Assembly: GCA_035641235.1 (NCBI GenBank)
Contig: DASQUP010000085.1
Span: 1 to 6,379 of the forward strand
Direction: 5' to 3'
Origin: DASQUP01 sp035641235
GTDB taxonomy: Bacteria > Actinomycetota > CADDZG01 > WHSQ01
Length of the DNA stretch: 6,379 nucleotides
Below the pieces are notes generated by a model. It was given only the letters and a program-made list of their open reading frames with translations. It was not told the DNA's origin and searched no databases. Every line of letters begins with the position of its first letter. Positions within the stretch are counted from its first letter, which is position 1. Positions 1 to 6,162 of this stretch are shown piece after piece. The translations under genes and the position numbers were made by a program.

Positions 1-42
1 TACCCGGTGCAGGAGATCGTGCCGGTGTTGACGCAGGGCTAG
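1..42 (+). CDS. C-terminal end of an upstream gene (partial)
   Basis: The window opens inside an open frame that reads YPVQEIVPVLTQG and stops at TAG (40-42). Only 13 residues are visible, so no family can be named. The composition is coding-like, and a small perfect hairpin follows 21 bases after the stop, as expected at the end of a transcription unit. The next coding-like stretch to the right is on the opposite strand, so this gene would converge with it. It could also be a chance open frame, since 13 codons is short. Confidence 0.45.
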   Translation, partial: YPVQEIVPVLTQG

Positions 43-63
43 ACGCTTTCTTTCCGCCCAATC

Positions 64-80
64 TTGCGCTCACAGCGCAA
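64..80. terminator. Small perfect hairpin between convergent genes
   Basis: A 7-bp perfect stem (TTGCGCT / AGCGCAA) encloses a 3-base loop (CAC). It lies just after the stop codon at 42 and before the end of the minus-strand coding-like region at 124, so it could stop transcription from either side. There is no clear T-run on either side, so it is at best a weak intrinsic terminator. Confidence 0.4.
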
Positions 81-123
81 CTGCTGGCCAAAAGAATGCC
101 CCGATATCGCTACAGCAAACTGG

Positions 124-540
124 TTAAGAACGTCGGTTGGAGTACTTCTCGATAATCGCTTTCGCGATCGCAGGGTCGACGAGCCCGCGCGCCGCCGCCG
201 CGTCCTCATCGATGCTCACGGCGATGAGCGTGCCGACGCCGTCGGGGTAGTCGTCGCCTGTGGTATTGAGCGCCGGGTGATAGATCTCATACGCGAAGTC
301 GCAACCTCCGTGTTGGGAGCCTCCCCCTCCAACCTTACGGACGTGATACTCGGGATTCCTCGATCCGCAAGGAAACAACTTCTGGGGCGTCGAGACCTTC
401 GTCCGAGACGGAGAGACGATCATCCTCGGGAGCGACCGAGATTGCGGCCTCTGGGCGTTTCGGCGCAAGGACTGATAGAGCAGTTCGCGAACATCGATTC
501 GCAGCGCGTTGCGCCCGTCCTCGCGGTCGTTTAGCCAGAA
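124..540 (-). pseudogene. Decayed minus-strand gene with two apparent frameshifts, family unknown
   Basis: On the minus strand the coding sense jumps between two frames. From about 540 to 470 one frame reads like protein (DGRNALRIDVRELLYQS). From about 465 to 355 a second frame is convincing (APKRPEAAISVAPEDDRLSV, then a stretch containing EGLDAPEVVSLRIE). From about 350 to the TAA at 124-126 the first frame resumes, with EYHVRKVGGGGSQHGGCDFA and, at the end, GLVDPAIAKAIIEKYSNRRS. Joined, they give one coherent acidic protein of about 135 residues or more. The intact first-frame ORF from a TTG at 468 is only 114 residues and its first 40 residues are basic and low quality. I do not recognise the family. 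The upstream limit is uncertain because the first frame stops at 541-543. It could instead be a genuine short ORF with an odd N-terminus, or the frameshifts could be assembly errors. Confidence 0.45.
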
Positions 541-562
541 CTATCCATGGCCCGAACTCTAA

Positions 563-580
563 CACCAGAAAATCCTGGTG
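563..580. other. Short hairpin upstream of the LuxR-type gene
   Basis: CACCAG and CTGGTG form a 6-bp perfect stem around a 6-base A-rich loop. It lies between the decayed minus-strand gene and the large regulator. It may be part of the regulator's promoter or leader, or a remnant terminator. No T-run follows on the plus strand, so the role is undecided. Confidence 0.25.
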
Positions 581-710
581 CAAGAAAACCCCGAACTGTT
601 CGCTCTGGTCTCCGGATTCCGTAGATGAGAGCGATCAGTTCGTTTCCAGATGTCAACGAGAACCGGGGGAACCCTCTTTACTGACCGGAACGGTGGGCGG
701 ACGATCAAGC

Positions 711-716
711 GCGGAG
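711..716 (+). promoter_or_regulatory. Ribosome binding site deciding the regulator's start
   Basis: GCGGAG lies 8 bases before ATG 725. Nothing comparable precedes ATG 650, where the upstream sequence is GTTTCCAG. This favours the shorter protein, although GTG 719 lies too close to the same site to use it well. Confidence 0.5.
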
Positions 717-724
717 ATGTGTCC

Positions 725-3700
725 ATGATCACAGGCCGGCGATCGAGCCCGATGTTGGTGGGGCGTCGCGACGAGCTCGCGCTGCTCCAAGACGCGTTCT
801 CTTCCGCCTCGTCCGGCACACCGGCGACTCTGATAATCGGGGGCGAAGCCGGGGTCGGCAAGACGCGCCTGCTTCAGGAGTTCGTGGAAGAGACTCGCGA
901 TACGGCATATGTCGTCTGGGGCCGCTGTATGGCGCTGATGGAAGGAGGGCTTCCATACGGCGCCTTCCGTGACGGACTGAGGACCTTCGTGCGATCGCGC
1001 GACCCCGAAGCTCGGGCGGAATTGCTATCCCACATAAGTCCAGAGCTTGCCCACCTCGTTCCCGACCTGAGCGACGAGACGTCCGCCGACAGCGGCCGGA
1101 ACATAGGCGGGCAGCAGGTGAGGATGTTTGAGCTTCTGTTGCAGTCGGTCGGCTTTGTCGCCGAACGGCGGCCGTTGGTAATCGTCATTGAGGATCTCCA
1201 CTGGGCAGATCGCTCGACGTTGACGCTTCTGGCGTTTCTTATACAGAGTCTTTCGACTGAACGTGTGTTGATCTGCTCGACATATCGAAGCGATGAGCTC
1301 GATCGTGCACATCCCCTGAGCAAGTGGCTTGCAGAGCACCTCCGCGAACGCGCCGGGCGAATACAACTTTCCAGACTGAATCATTCGGAGACCGCGGAAC
1401 AGATCGAGTTGATTCTTGGCTCTACGGCGCCCGACAAGCTCGTCCGGGAAATCTTCGCTCGGTCCGGGGGCAATCCGTTCTTCGCGGAGGAGTTGCTAGT
1501 CGGATCCGGAGCACATGCGAGTGGAACCCTTCCGACATCCGTTCGTGAGTTGCTGGTGACGAGGCTCGCGCGGTTAACGAAACGTTGTCAGGCGCTGCTC
1601 CGAGCAGCGTCGGCCAGCCGTGGGCCGCTCCATCCGTGGGTGCTGGCACACGTAACTAATACTCTCGAGGAGGAGCTGTTCAATTTGCTCCGTGAAGCGG
1701 TCGATCACGAGGTTCTCGAGGGCGACCGAGATGGCCAGAGGTTCGTTTTCAGACATGCGCTGCTGCGTGAGGCGGCTTATTCGGACCTTCTCCCTGGCGA
1801 GCGCCAGCATCATCACAAGCGATTCGCCGAAGCGATCGCCCTTGCTCGAGATGAGGAGCGGATCGCGGCCGATGAGGCTTCGTCCGAACTCGCTTATCAC
1901 CTACATGAGGCCGGGGATGTTCGCGGGGCAATTGGTGCTTCGTTTGCCGCGGCAGTCGTGGCCACGGACGCCCGCGGATTCGACAGTGCACTGGAACACT
2001 ACGAACGCGTTTTGGGACTCTGGGACGCCGCGCCCGATGCGGCCGAGCTCGTTGGAATAACTCACCGAGAGTTGCTGAGTCGAGCAAGCCGGGTCGCCCA
2101 TCTGGCGGGCGACGAGGAGCGCGCCATAACTCTTGTCAACGCGGCGCTCAGAGAGACGAACCACGAAGGGGACCGCCTGACGGCGGCCGTTCTATACGAA
2201 GAGCTGGGGTGGTATCGGTTCAGCGATGGCCGCCCAGGGGAGGCTATCGAGGCCCTCGAGTCGGCCCTGCGGTTGTCGTCCGAGGAAGGGGACACGATCG
2301 AACGGACCCGGAACCTCGTCAATGCCGGTCGCGTCTTCATGCTTGAGGGGCACCATGAGCGTGCACAGGAGTGCTGCGCGCAGGCATTAGAGCTGGCAAT
2401 CAAGCTCGGCGCGAAACGTGAAGAGGGCCTGGCGCTCAATCCGCTTGGCGTGGTTCTGGCTCAAGAGGGCCGGTTTGATGAGGGAATAGCCTATTTGAAG
2501 CGCGCTCTCGCTCTTGCAGAGGTCGAGGGCCAAGTTGAGGACCGTGCGCGCGTTTACGTGAACCTAGGGTTCGTTTTGGAACTCGCCGGTGAACTCAGAG
2601 ATGCGGCCGATCTTTCGATGCTCGGGGCTAAACTTGCGCGCGATTGGGGGCTTGAGAGCACATACGGCGCATTCCTCAGGGCGAACGCGGCACACGCGCT
2701 TTTCAAGATGGGGGAATGGATGGAGGCGCGCCGAGTTCTCGAGGGGTCGGGGCGTGCGATGAGCGCAAGCTTCGCCGGTGCATACATGCATTTGCCGGCA
2801 GCTCGTTTGGACGCTGTTCAGGGGAACTTCTCGGCTGCCAATGACCATCTTAATAAGGCCATCGACGTTTTCGGAGATCGGGGTGACAGGGAGTTTCTGG
2901 CCGAACTAAGTGCGGTGACCGCTGAGATTGCTCTGTGGGAGAGACGCCCCGTCGACGCTCAAACCGCATTGCGGCGAGGCCTGAAGGTTGTGGGAGGAGC
3001 AGCGGAGGATATTTTCGGTGGAGAGCTGATCACATTGGCCCTGCGAGCCAATGCCGATCTGGCGGAACACGCGCGGGCGCAACGATCTGCCACCGACGAA
3101 GCCAATGCGATAGAGGCTGCCGTTCAAGTCGGCCGCACGACAGAGAGCTTCAATTACAACCCACTCGACCCGATTCGGTCGCCGATCAGGGAAAGTCAAG
3201 CTCTCCAGGCTCTCGCCACCGCGGAACTTGCCCGGTGTCGCGGGGAGAACGATCCGGTTCTGTGGGAAAGGGTGGCTTCTCGATGGGATGAGTTCGCCCG
3301 TCCCTTTGAGACCGCGTACGCGCGCTGGCGCTGTGCTGAGGCGGCGTTGCTTGCACGAGAACCAGGAGCGAGGCCTCGAGACAACCTTCGCTCCGCTCAC
3401 GAGATTGTGGAGCGCCTCGGTGCCCTGCCGATGATGCACGAGATCAGACAGCTTGCGCAGCGAGCCAGGATCCAACTTGAAGAGCCTGTTCCCACGATCG
3501 TCGAGGAAACCGAGCCGGCGCCGGCATCACCATGGGACCAATTCGGTCTGACCGCACGTGAGCTTGAGGTTCTGTCGTGCGTTGCCGAGGGTCTTTCGAA
3601 TGGAGAAATCGCCACCAGGCTCTTTATCAGCCGGAAGACCGCCAGCGCCCATGTCTCTAATATCCTACGGAAGCTCGCTGTGCAGGGCCGCGTGGAGGCG

Positions 3701-3766
3701 GCTGCAGTGGCATTTCGGTTGGGCCTGCCTCAAGAGGATGAAACGAAGGCATCCCCTCCGCACTGA
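725..3766 (+). CDS. Large ATPase LuxR-family transcriptional regulator with TPR-like region
   Basis: This is a cytoplasmic ATP-dependent regulator of the large LuxR (LAL/MalT-like STAND) type, in which nucleotide and ligand state control DNA binding. With a start at 725 it has about 1,013 residues. Residues 11-20 hold the family's LVGRRDEL entry motif. Walker A is GEAGVGKT (40-47), Walker B is LVIVIEDLHWAD (151-162), a STYRSDEL strand lies at 185-192, and RSGGNPFFAEELL is at 246-258. The FRHALLREAAYSDLLPGER segment (342-360) closes the ATPase module. Residues from about 385 to 640 and probably beyond are repeated amphipathic helix pairs resembling TPRs, with G-x-x-x-x-A-x-x-x-x-x-x-A-L patterns. 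The LuxR/GerE helix-turn-helix occupies about 942-1001, from LTARELEVL through ISRKTASAHVSNIL to AAVAFRLGL. All key motifs are intact. I chose ATG 725 because GCGGAG (711-716) lies 8 bases upstream. ATG 650 would add 25 residues of low-quality sequence without a ribosome site, and GTG 719 and ATG 752 are also possible. The inducer and target genes are unknown; the divergent membrane-protein pair downstream is a candidate target. Confidence 0.93.
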   Translation: MITGRRSSPMLVGRRDELALLQDAFSSASSGTPATLIIGGEAGVGKTRLLQEFVEETRDTAYVVWGRCMALMEGGLPYGAFRDGLRTFVRSRDPEARAELLSHISPELAHLVPDLSDETSADSGRNIGGQQVRMFELLLQSVGFVAERRPLVIVIEDLHWADRSTLTLLAFLIQSLSTERVLICSTYRSDELDRAHPLSKWLAEHLRERAGRIQLSRLNHSETAEQIELILGSTAPDKLVREIFARSGGNPFFAEELLVGSGAHASGTLPTSVRELLVTRLARLTKRCQALLRAASASRGPLHPWVLAHVTNTLEEELFNLLREAVDHEVLEGDRDGQRFVFRHALLREAAYSDLLPGERQHHHKRFAEAIALARDEERIAADEASSELAYHLHEAGDVRGAIGASFAAAVVATDARGFDSALEHYERVLGLWDAAPDAAELVGITHRELLSRASRVAHLAGDEERAITLVNAALRETNHEGDRLTAAVLYEELGWYRFSDGRPGEAIEALESALRLSSEEGDTIERTRNLVNAGRVFMLEGHHERAQECCAQALELAIKLGAKREEGLALNPLGVVLAQEGRFDEGIAYLKRALALAEVEGQVEDRARVYVNLGFVLELAGELRDAADLSMLGAKLARDWGLESTYGAFLRANAAHALFKMGEWMEARRVLEGSGRAMSASFAGAYMHLPAARLDAVQGNFSAANDHLNKAIDVFGDRGDREFLAELSAVTAEIALWERRPVDAQTALRRGLKVVGGAAEDIFGGELITLALRANADLAEHARAQRSATDEANAIEAAVQVGRTTESFNYNPLDPIRSPIRESQALQALATAELARCRGENDPVLWERVASRWDEFARPFETAYARWRCAEAALLAREPGARPRDNLRSAHEIVERLGALPMMHEIRQLAQRARIQLEEPVPTIVEETEPAPASPWDQFGLTARELEVLSCVAEGLSNGEIATRLFISRKTASAHVSNILRKLAVQGRVEAAAVAFRLGLPQEDETKASPPH

Positions 3767-3797
3767 CATCGGCGATCAGATTCTGCGAACGCGATCA

Positions 3798-3823
3798 GGG
3801 GAGGGATCGTTCGATCCCTCCCC
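3798..3823. terminator. Perfect 12-bp hairpin between convergent genes, probable bidirectional terminator
   Basis: GGGGAGGGATCG and CGATCCCTCCCC form a perfect 12-bp inverted repeat with only TT between them, so the practical loop is about 4 bases. It begins 31 bases after the regulator's TGA and lies 45 bases beyond the end of the convergent minus-strand gene. Neither side has a run of T, so termination may rely on stem strength or Rho. The position between two converging stops is the main argument for the role. Confidence 0.75.
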
Positions 3824-3868
3824 AGATATCGCCGGACTGAGTTGCAGTCGGCGCTACGATCCCTGTCT

Positions 3869-4441
3869 TTAGTCGGCGGCCTGCCTCGGGATGAGACCCT
3901 GGTTAATGAACTTCTTGACGAGAAAGTTCTCGCTCGCCAAGACTTGGTTTGGGACGAGTCCGTTGGCGACTGCAGCCATTGTCGCCCTTTCCTGCGCCGT
4001 GTAGAGGCTTGACGGCGCAGCGTCCCAAGGCATGACCTCTCCCCGCTTGGGCAGCGTCAATGCGGGGCGCGCACCTCGGTCCAGGTAGTAGTGCGCAGCC
4101 GACTGAAGCCGCGCGACGTCTGCAGCCCGAGCCCTCGAGATCACATCGGTGGGCTCGTTGAGTGCCCGAACATCGCCAACGGCGTCGAACTTGAACGTCG
4201 GCAGAGTTGCGTCTGCGACCGTTGTTTCGTTTAGGGCCCGGGACTGCTGTGTCGCGTCGACGGAGAACGATGCCGTTGCCGTCTTCGCGGCCGCCACCGT
4301 TTCGGACGAGTCCTCCAGCAGCTGACCCAGCACGAAACCGGCAGCAGCAACCACGAGCATTCCAACGGTCCATGCGCTGATCCGTGGGATCCGAATCCTC
4401 GGCGCAGCAACGGTCACCATCCCGCTCTCCTTGCTCGCCAT
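3869..4441 (-). CDS. Small membrane-anchored protein with two 'RALNE' motifs, family unknown
   Basis: The 190-residue product is predicted to be a single-pass membrane protein. A short basic N-terminus (R16, R18, R20) precedes a hydrophobic segment at 21-42 that begins ISAW and contains TVGMLVVAAAGFVLG. This gives a cytoplasmic N-terminus and an extracytoplasmic body of about 145 residues. The body carries an internal repeat: FSVDATQQSRALNETT (59-74) and FKFDAVGDVRALNEPT (83-98). The rest is a helical, alanine-rich stretch with two GL[VI]P motifs near the end (NGLVPNQV 160-167 and QGLIPRQA 181-188). I recognise no enzymatic motif and no known family. The start is well supported: AGGAGG lies 8 bases before the ATG, and the N-terminus aligns without a gap with the divergently transcribed neighbour at 4786, a clear paralog. 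It converges with the LuxR-type regulator. It could be a surface or secreted-peptide precursor, a lipid-interacting factor or a membrane-tethered signal protein; the sequence does not decide. Confidence 0.85.
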   Translation of the reverse strand: MASKESGMVTVAAPRIRIPRISAWTVGMLVVAAAGFVLGQLLEDSSETVAAAKTATASFSVDATQQSRALNETTVADATLPTFKFDAVGDVRALNEPTDVISRARAADVARLQSAAHYYLDRGARPALTLPKRGEVMPWDAAPSSLYTAQERATMAAVANGLVPNQVLASENFLVKKFINQGLIPRQAAD

Positions 4442-4449
4442 TCTTCTGT

Positions 4450-4455
4450 CCTCCT
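4450..4455 (-). promoter_or_regulatory. Strong Shine-Dalgarno site of the minus-strand membrane protein
   Basis: Read on the minus strand this is AGGAGG, a consensus ribosome binding site, with 8 bases to the ATG at 4441. It fixes the start of the 190-residue protein. Confidence 0.75.
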
Positions 4456-4463
4456 GTTTCTCG

Positions 4464-4482
4464 AGCAGCCCCCGTGGCTGCT
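4464..4482. promoter_or_regulatory. Hairpin in the leader of the minus-strand gene
   Basis: AGCAGCC and GGCTGCT form a 7-bp perfect stem around CCCGT. It lies 8 bases upstream of the minus-strand gene's AGGAGG, so in that mRNA it would sit immediately before the ribosome site. It could affect translation or be an operator half-pair; no protein is assigned. Confidence 0.35.
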
Positions 4483-4706
4483 TGTGAGGGTCACGCTAGG
4501 CGGCGGGGGTGGTCCTCCACATCGGGCAGTAGCCCAATGCTCGTGGGTGGAAGTGCCCTATTCCGCACCCCGCTTCCGTTCGTTTCCTCTCAGGCCGTCT
4601 ACAAGATGGCTGATCAAGAGAAGAACGATGTCAACGAGACCTTTCCGTTTTCGATCAGGCCCGGGGATCTAAGGCAGAGGCGCGTAACGAGATGGGGCTC
4701 CTGCCT

Positions 4707-4716
4707 CATGCGCATG
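4707..4716. promoter_or_regulatory. Palindrome CATGCGCATG, possible operator
   Basis: This perfect 10-bp palindrome lies 69 bases upstream of the plus-strand gene's ATG and 15 bases before a TAGGGT that might be a -10 element. The location suits an operator, but one palindrome of this length can occur by chance. Confidence 0.25.
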
Positions 4717-4771
4717 CGGGTGCCTCGCTTCTAGGGTCGAGTTGAGGTCGGCCACAGGGGCCGCACGCAGC

Positions 4772-4778
4772 AGGAAGG
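4772..4778 (+). promoter_or_regulatory. Ribosome binding site of the plus-strand membrane protein
   Basis: AGGAAGG precedes ATG 4786 by 7 bases. It supports this start, and the gapless N-terminal alignment with the divergent paralog supports it independently. Confidence 0.65.
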
Positions 4779-4785
4779 AAGAGCG

Positions 4786-5253
4786 ATGACCACCAGCGAG
4801 GCGGATTTTGCAGGTGTTGCAGCCCGAAAGGTCGGCGGTGTCAAGCCGAAAGTATGGGCATTCGGGGTTCTAACGGTGCTCGCCGCAGCTATAACGACAG
4901 CGTTGTTCCTTACGAGCGCTCCGAATGAGACAAAGAGCGCAGACGAGGCAACGTCGTCCTTCTCGTTTGAGGGCGTGCAGCAGGCGCGTCTCCTGAATGG
5001 ATCGCCGGCGGCCTCCTCGATCGAGAATCACAGCCCCCGTGGGGGCCGCATCGAGATGGCGAGCAGATGGTTGCAGGGTCTCGCCGACGGCACGATCCTC
5101 CCCACCGATGTCACCTCCCGGTTGCAGCTCCAGCACCCAAAGGTGGCGAGAATCGTGATGGCGGCGTGGTCGGCATCTTCGTCGGTCCACCAAGGCGTCC
5201 TTGATGCCCGAGCCCTCAATGAACCCGACCACCGCAGCAGCGGTTCCCGGTAG
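4786..5253 (+). CDS. Small membrane-anchored paralog with QQxRxLN and RALNEP motifs, family unknown
   Basis: The 155-residue product has a basic N-terminus (R14, K15, K20, K22) and one membrane segment at about 21-42, beginning PKVW and containing AFGVLTVLAAAITTALFL. The C-terminal part should lie outside the cytoplasm. From the start codon it aligns without gaps to residue 71 of the divergent 190-residue protein, sharing W24, A52, A55, T56, S58, F59, S60, Q65, Q66, R68, L70 and N71. Beyond that the two diverge in length: here a helical region follows (MASRWLQGLADGTILPTDV at 91-109), and a second LN motif, VLDARALNEP (138-147), lies only eight residues from the end. It has a good ribosome site and its own strong terminator, so it appears to be a single-gene transcription unit. 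No catalytic motif or known family is recognised. The odd C-terminal position of RALNEP may mean the paralog was shortened or rearranged. Confidence 0.85.
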   Translation: MTTSEADFAGVAARKVGGVKPKVWAFGVLTVLAAAITTALFLTSAPNETKSADEATSSFSFEGVQQARLLNGSPAASSIENHSPRGGRIEMASRWLQGLADGTILPTDVTSRLQLQHPKVARIVMAAWSASSSVHQGVLDARALNEPDHRSSGSR

Positions 5254-5290
5254 GTCGTCATGGCCCGCGAAGCAACAATAGGGACTCGAT

Positions 5291-5318
5291 ACAACCACCC
5301 GTGTGCACGGGTGGTTGT
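5291..5318 (+). terminator. Strong intrinsic terminator after the plus-strand membrane-protein gene
   Basis: ACAACCACCCGTG and CACGGGTGGTTGT form a perfect 13-bp inverted repeat separated by TG, starting 37 bases after the TGA at 5251-5253. The descending arm ends in the moderately T-rich GGTTGTTC. It is the most convincing terminator in the window. Confidence 0.8.
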
Positions 5319-5719
5319 TCGAATCCGGAAGCGACGCCCTAGAGGTTTTCGGCATGCAGATGCGCCGACGCGCAAGGTTCTGGCTTCTCCCGAACGCACG
5401 GAGGGCTCGCGGAATCGACAGCCGATCTCGGTCTCGTTTCGCTGCCGTGCTGCCTCATGTATCCCAGCTAACACTTTTGCGCAGCATGAGCTTACGCGTA
5501 CGCTCCGTTTTCGGCTCGTCGCATGAATCTGACAACAAGATCGGGAGGCTCGTCTGAGCGGCGCTACGGTCGTGATGAAACGGCCGCAAACCTGACGGCA
5601 CAAAAGGGTGAGCGCGTCTCGCAATCGTGAAGATCGGGTAGTCGGGCTACAAGGCGGTGGGCAGCAACCGCCGCCGCCATCCCGCCGAAGCTATAGGTCG
5701 GCGCGCCGCGTGACCCACC
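5319..5719. other. About 400 bases without a convincing gene
   Basis: Open frames here are basic, arginine- and serine-rich and overlap on both strands, which is typical of non-coding GC-rich DNA. No promoter, tRNA or rRNA is recognised. The right part adjoins the truncated sialidase-like remnant and may hold its eroded 5' portion, but I could not recover a matching reading. Confidence 0.5.
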
Positions 5720-6153
5720 GTGTCCCGGAAGATCGGAAGCCGCCCAACGACCGGGCCACTCGTTCTCGATGACCGGGACGAACCCATCCCAGACGGCACC
5801 CGTGGCACCCAGTCCGTCGTCACCTCGACGGACGGCGGGGCCTCATGGAGCGTCGAGGAGGTGTCGACGCAAACGACGAACCCGCAGTTCGAACAATTCG
5901 GAGACCGCGACGTGCCCTTCTTCGGTGACTACAACTACATCTCCTCGGGCGGCGGATCGGTGCTGATGACGTGGACGGACTCACGCGACACCGTGCCGGG
6001 GAACGATCCGCGTTATCCAATTGACGGTACGACGGGTTCGATGTTCTCCAGTGCCGCACCCAGAACCCCGACGGCACCTGGGGGCCGGACACCTGTCCGA
6101 ACGACGGAGGCCTCGACCAGAACATCTACGGAGCGGTCGTGACAACGCCCTAA
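5720..6153 (+). pseudogene. C-terminal remnant of a BNR-repeat/sialidase-like secreted protein, frameshifted
   Basis: The frame from 5720 contains VVTSTDGGASWSVEEV, where S-T-D-G-G-A-S-W is a classic Asp-box (BNR) motif, then FGDRDVPFFGDYNYISSG and VLMTWTDSRDTVPGND. These are typical of beta-propeller sialidase-like proteins of actinobacteria. Near 6030 the good sequence leaves this frame: after PIDGT it continues from 6031 in another frame as DGFDVLQCRTQNPDG, then TWGPDTCPNDGGLDQN and IYGAVVTTP, ending at TAA 6151-6153. One base missing between 6028 and 6031 explains this. Left in the first frame the translation becomes a P/T/R-rich tail ending at 6142. Upstream, the frame is stopped by TGA at 5711-5713, and no signal peptide or earlier propeller blades are visible, although such proteins usually run to several hundred residues. 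The natural C-terminus looks preserved. A sequencing error could explain the frameshift but not the missing 5' end. Confidence 0.75.
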
Positions 6154-6162
6154 ACGAGAGCC

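Larger units (their letters stand above)
4442..4785. promoter_or_regulatory. Divergent promoter region between two paralogous membrane-protein genes
   Basis: These 344 bases carry no convincing gene; open frames crossing it have poor, low-complexity translations. It must hold the leaders, and probably the promoters, of both genes. Visible elements are the leader hairpin at 4464-4482, a perfect 10-bp palindrome CATGCGCATG at 4707-4716, and a TAGGGT at 4732-4737 that could be a -10 element for the plus-strand gene. No good -35 box accompanies the last. The 13-mer at 4627-4639 also occurs at 649-661, just before the regulator. Confidence 0.55.

Noticed and set aside
64..534. Plus-strand open frame of 156 residues
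   Set aside because: Its translation is arginine-rich and low quality, while the minus strand in the same region carries the better coding sense.
2906..3475. Minus-strand open frame of 189 residues within the regulator
   Set aside because: It is fully antisense to the intact LuxR-type ATPase gene and lacks protein-like features.
4384..4734. Plus-strand open frame crossing the divergent control region
   Set aside because: It begins antisense inside the minus-strand membrane-protein gene, has no good ribosome site, and its translation is serine/proline/arginine-rich.
5315..5328. GTTCGAATCC, resembling the T-loop of a tRNA
   Set aside because: The flanking bases do not form the T-arm stem, the upstream bases are taken up by a perfect terminator hairpin, and no acceptor or anticodon arms are found.
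5028..5624. Minus-strand open frame of 198 residues
   Set aside because: It runs antisense over the plus-strand membrane-protein gene and its terminator; the product is R/S/T/C-rich with no recognisable domain.
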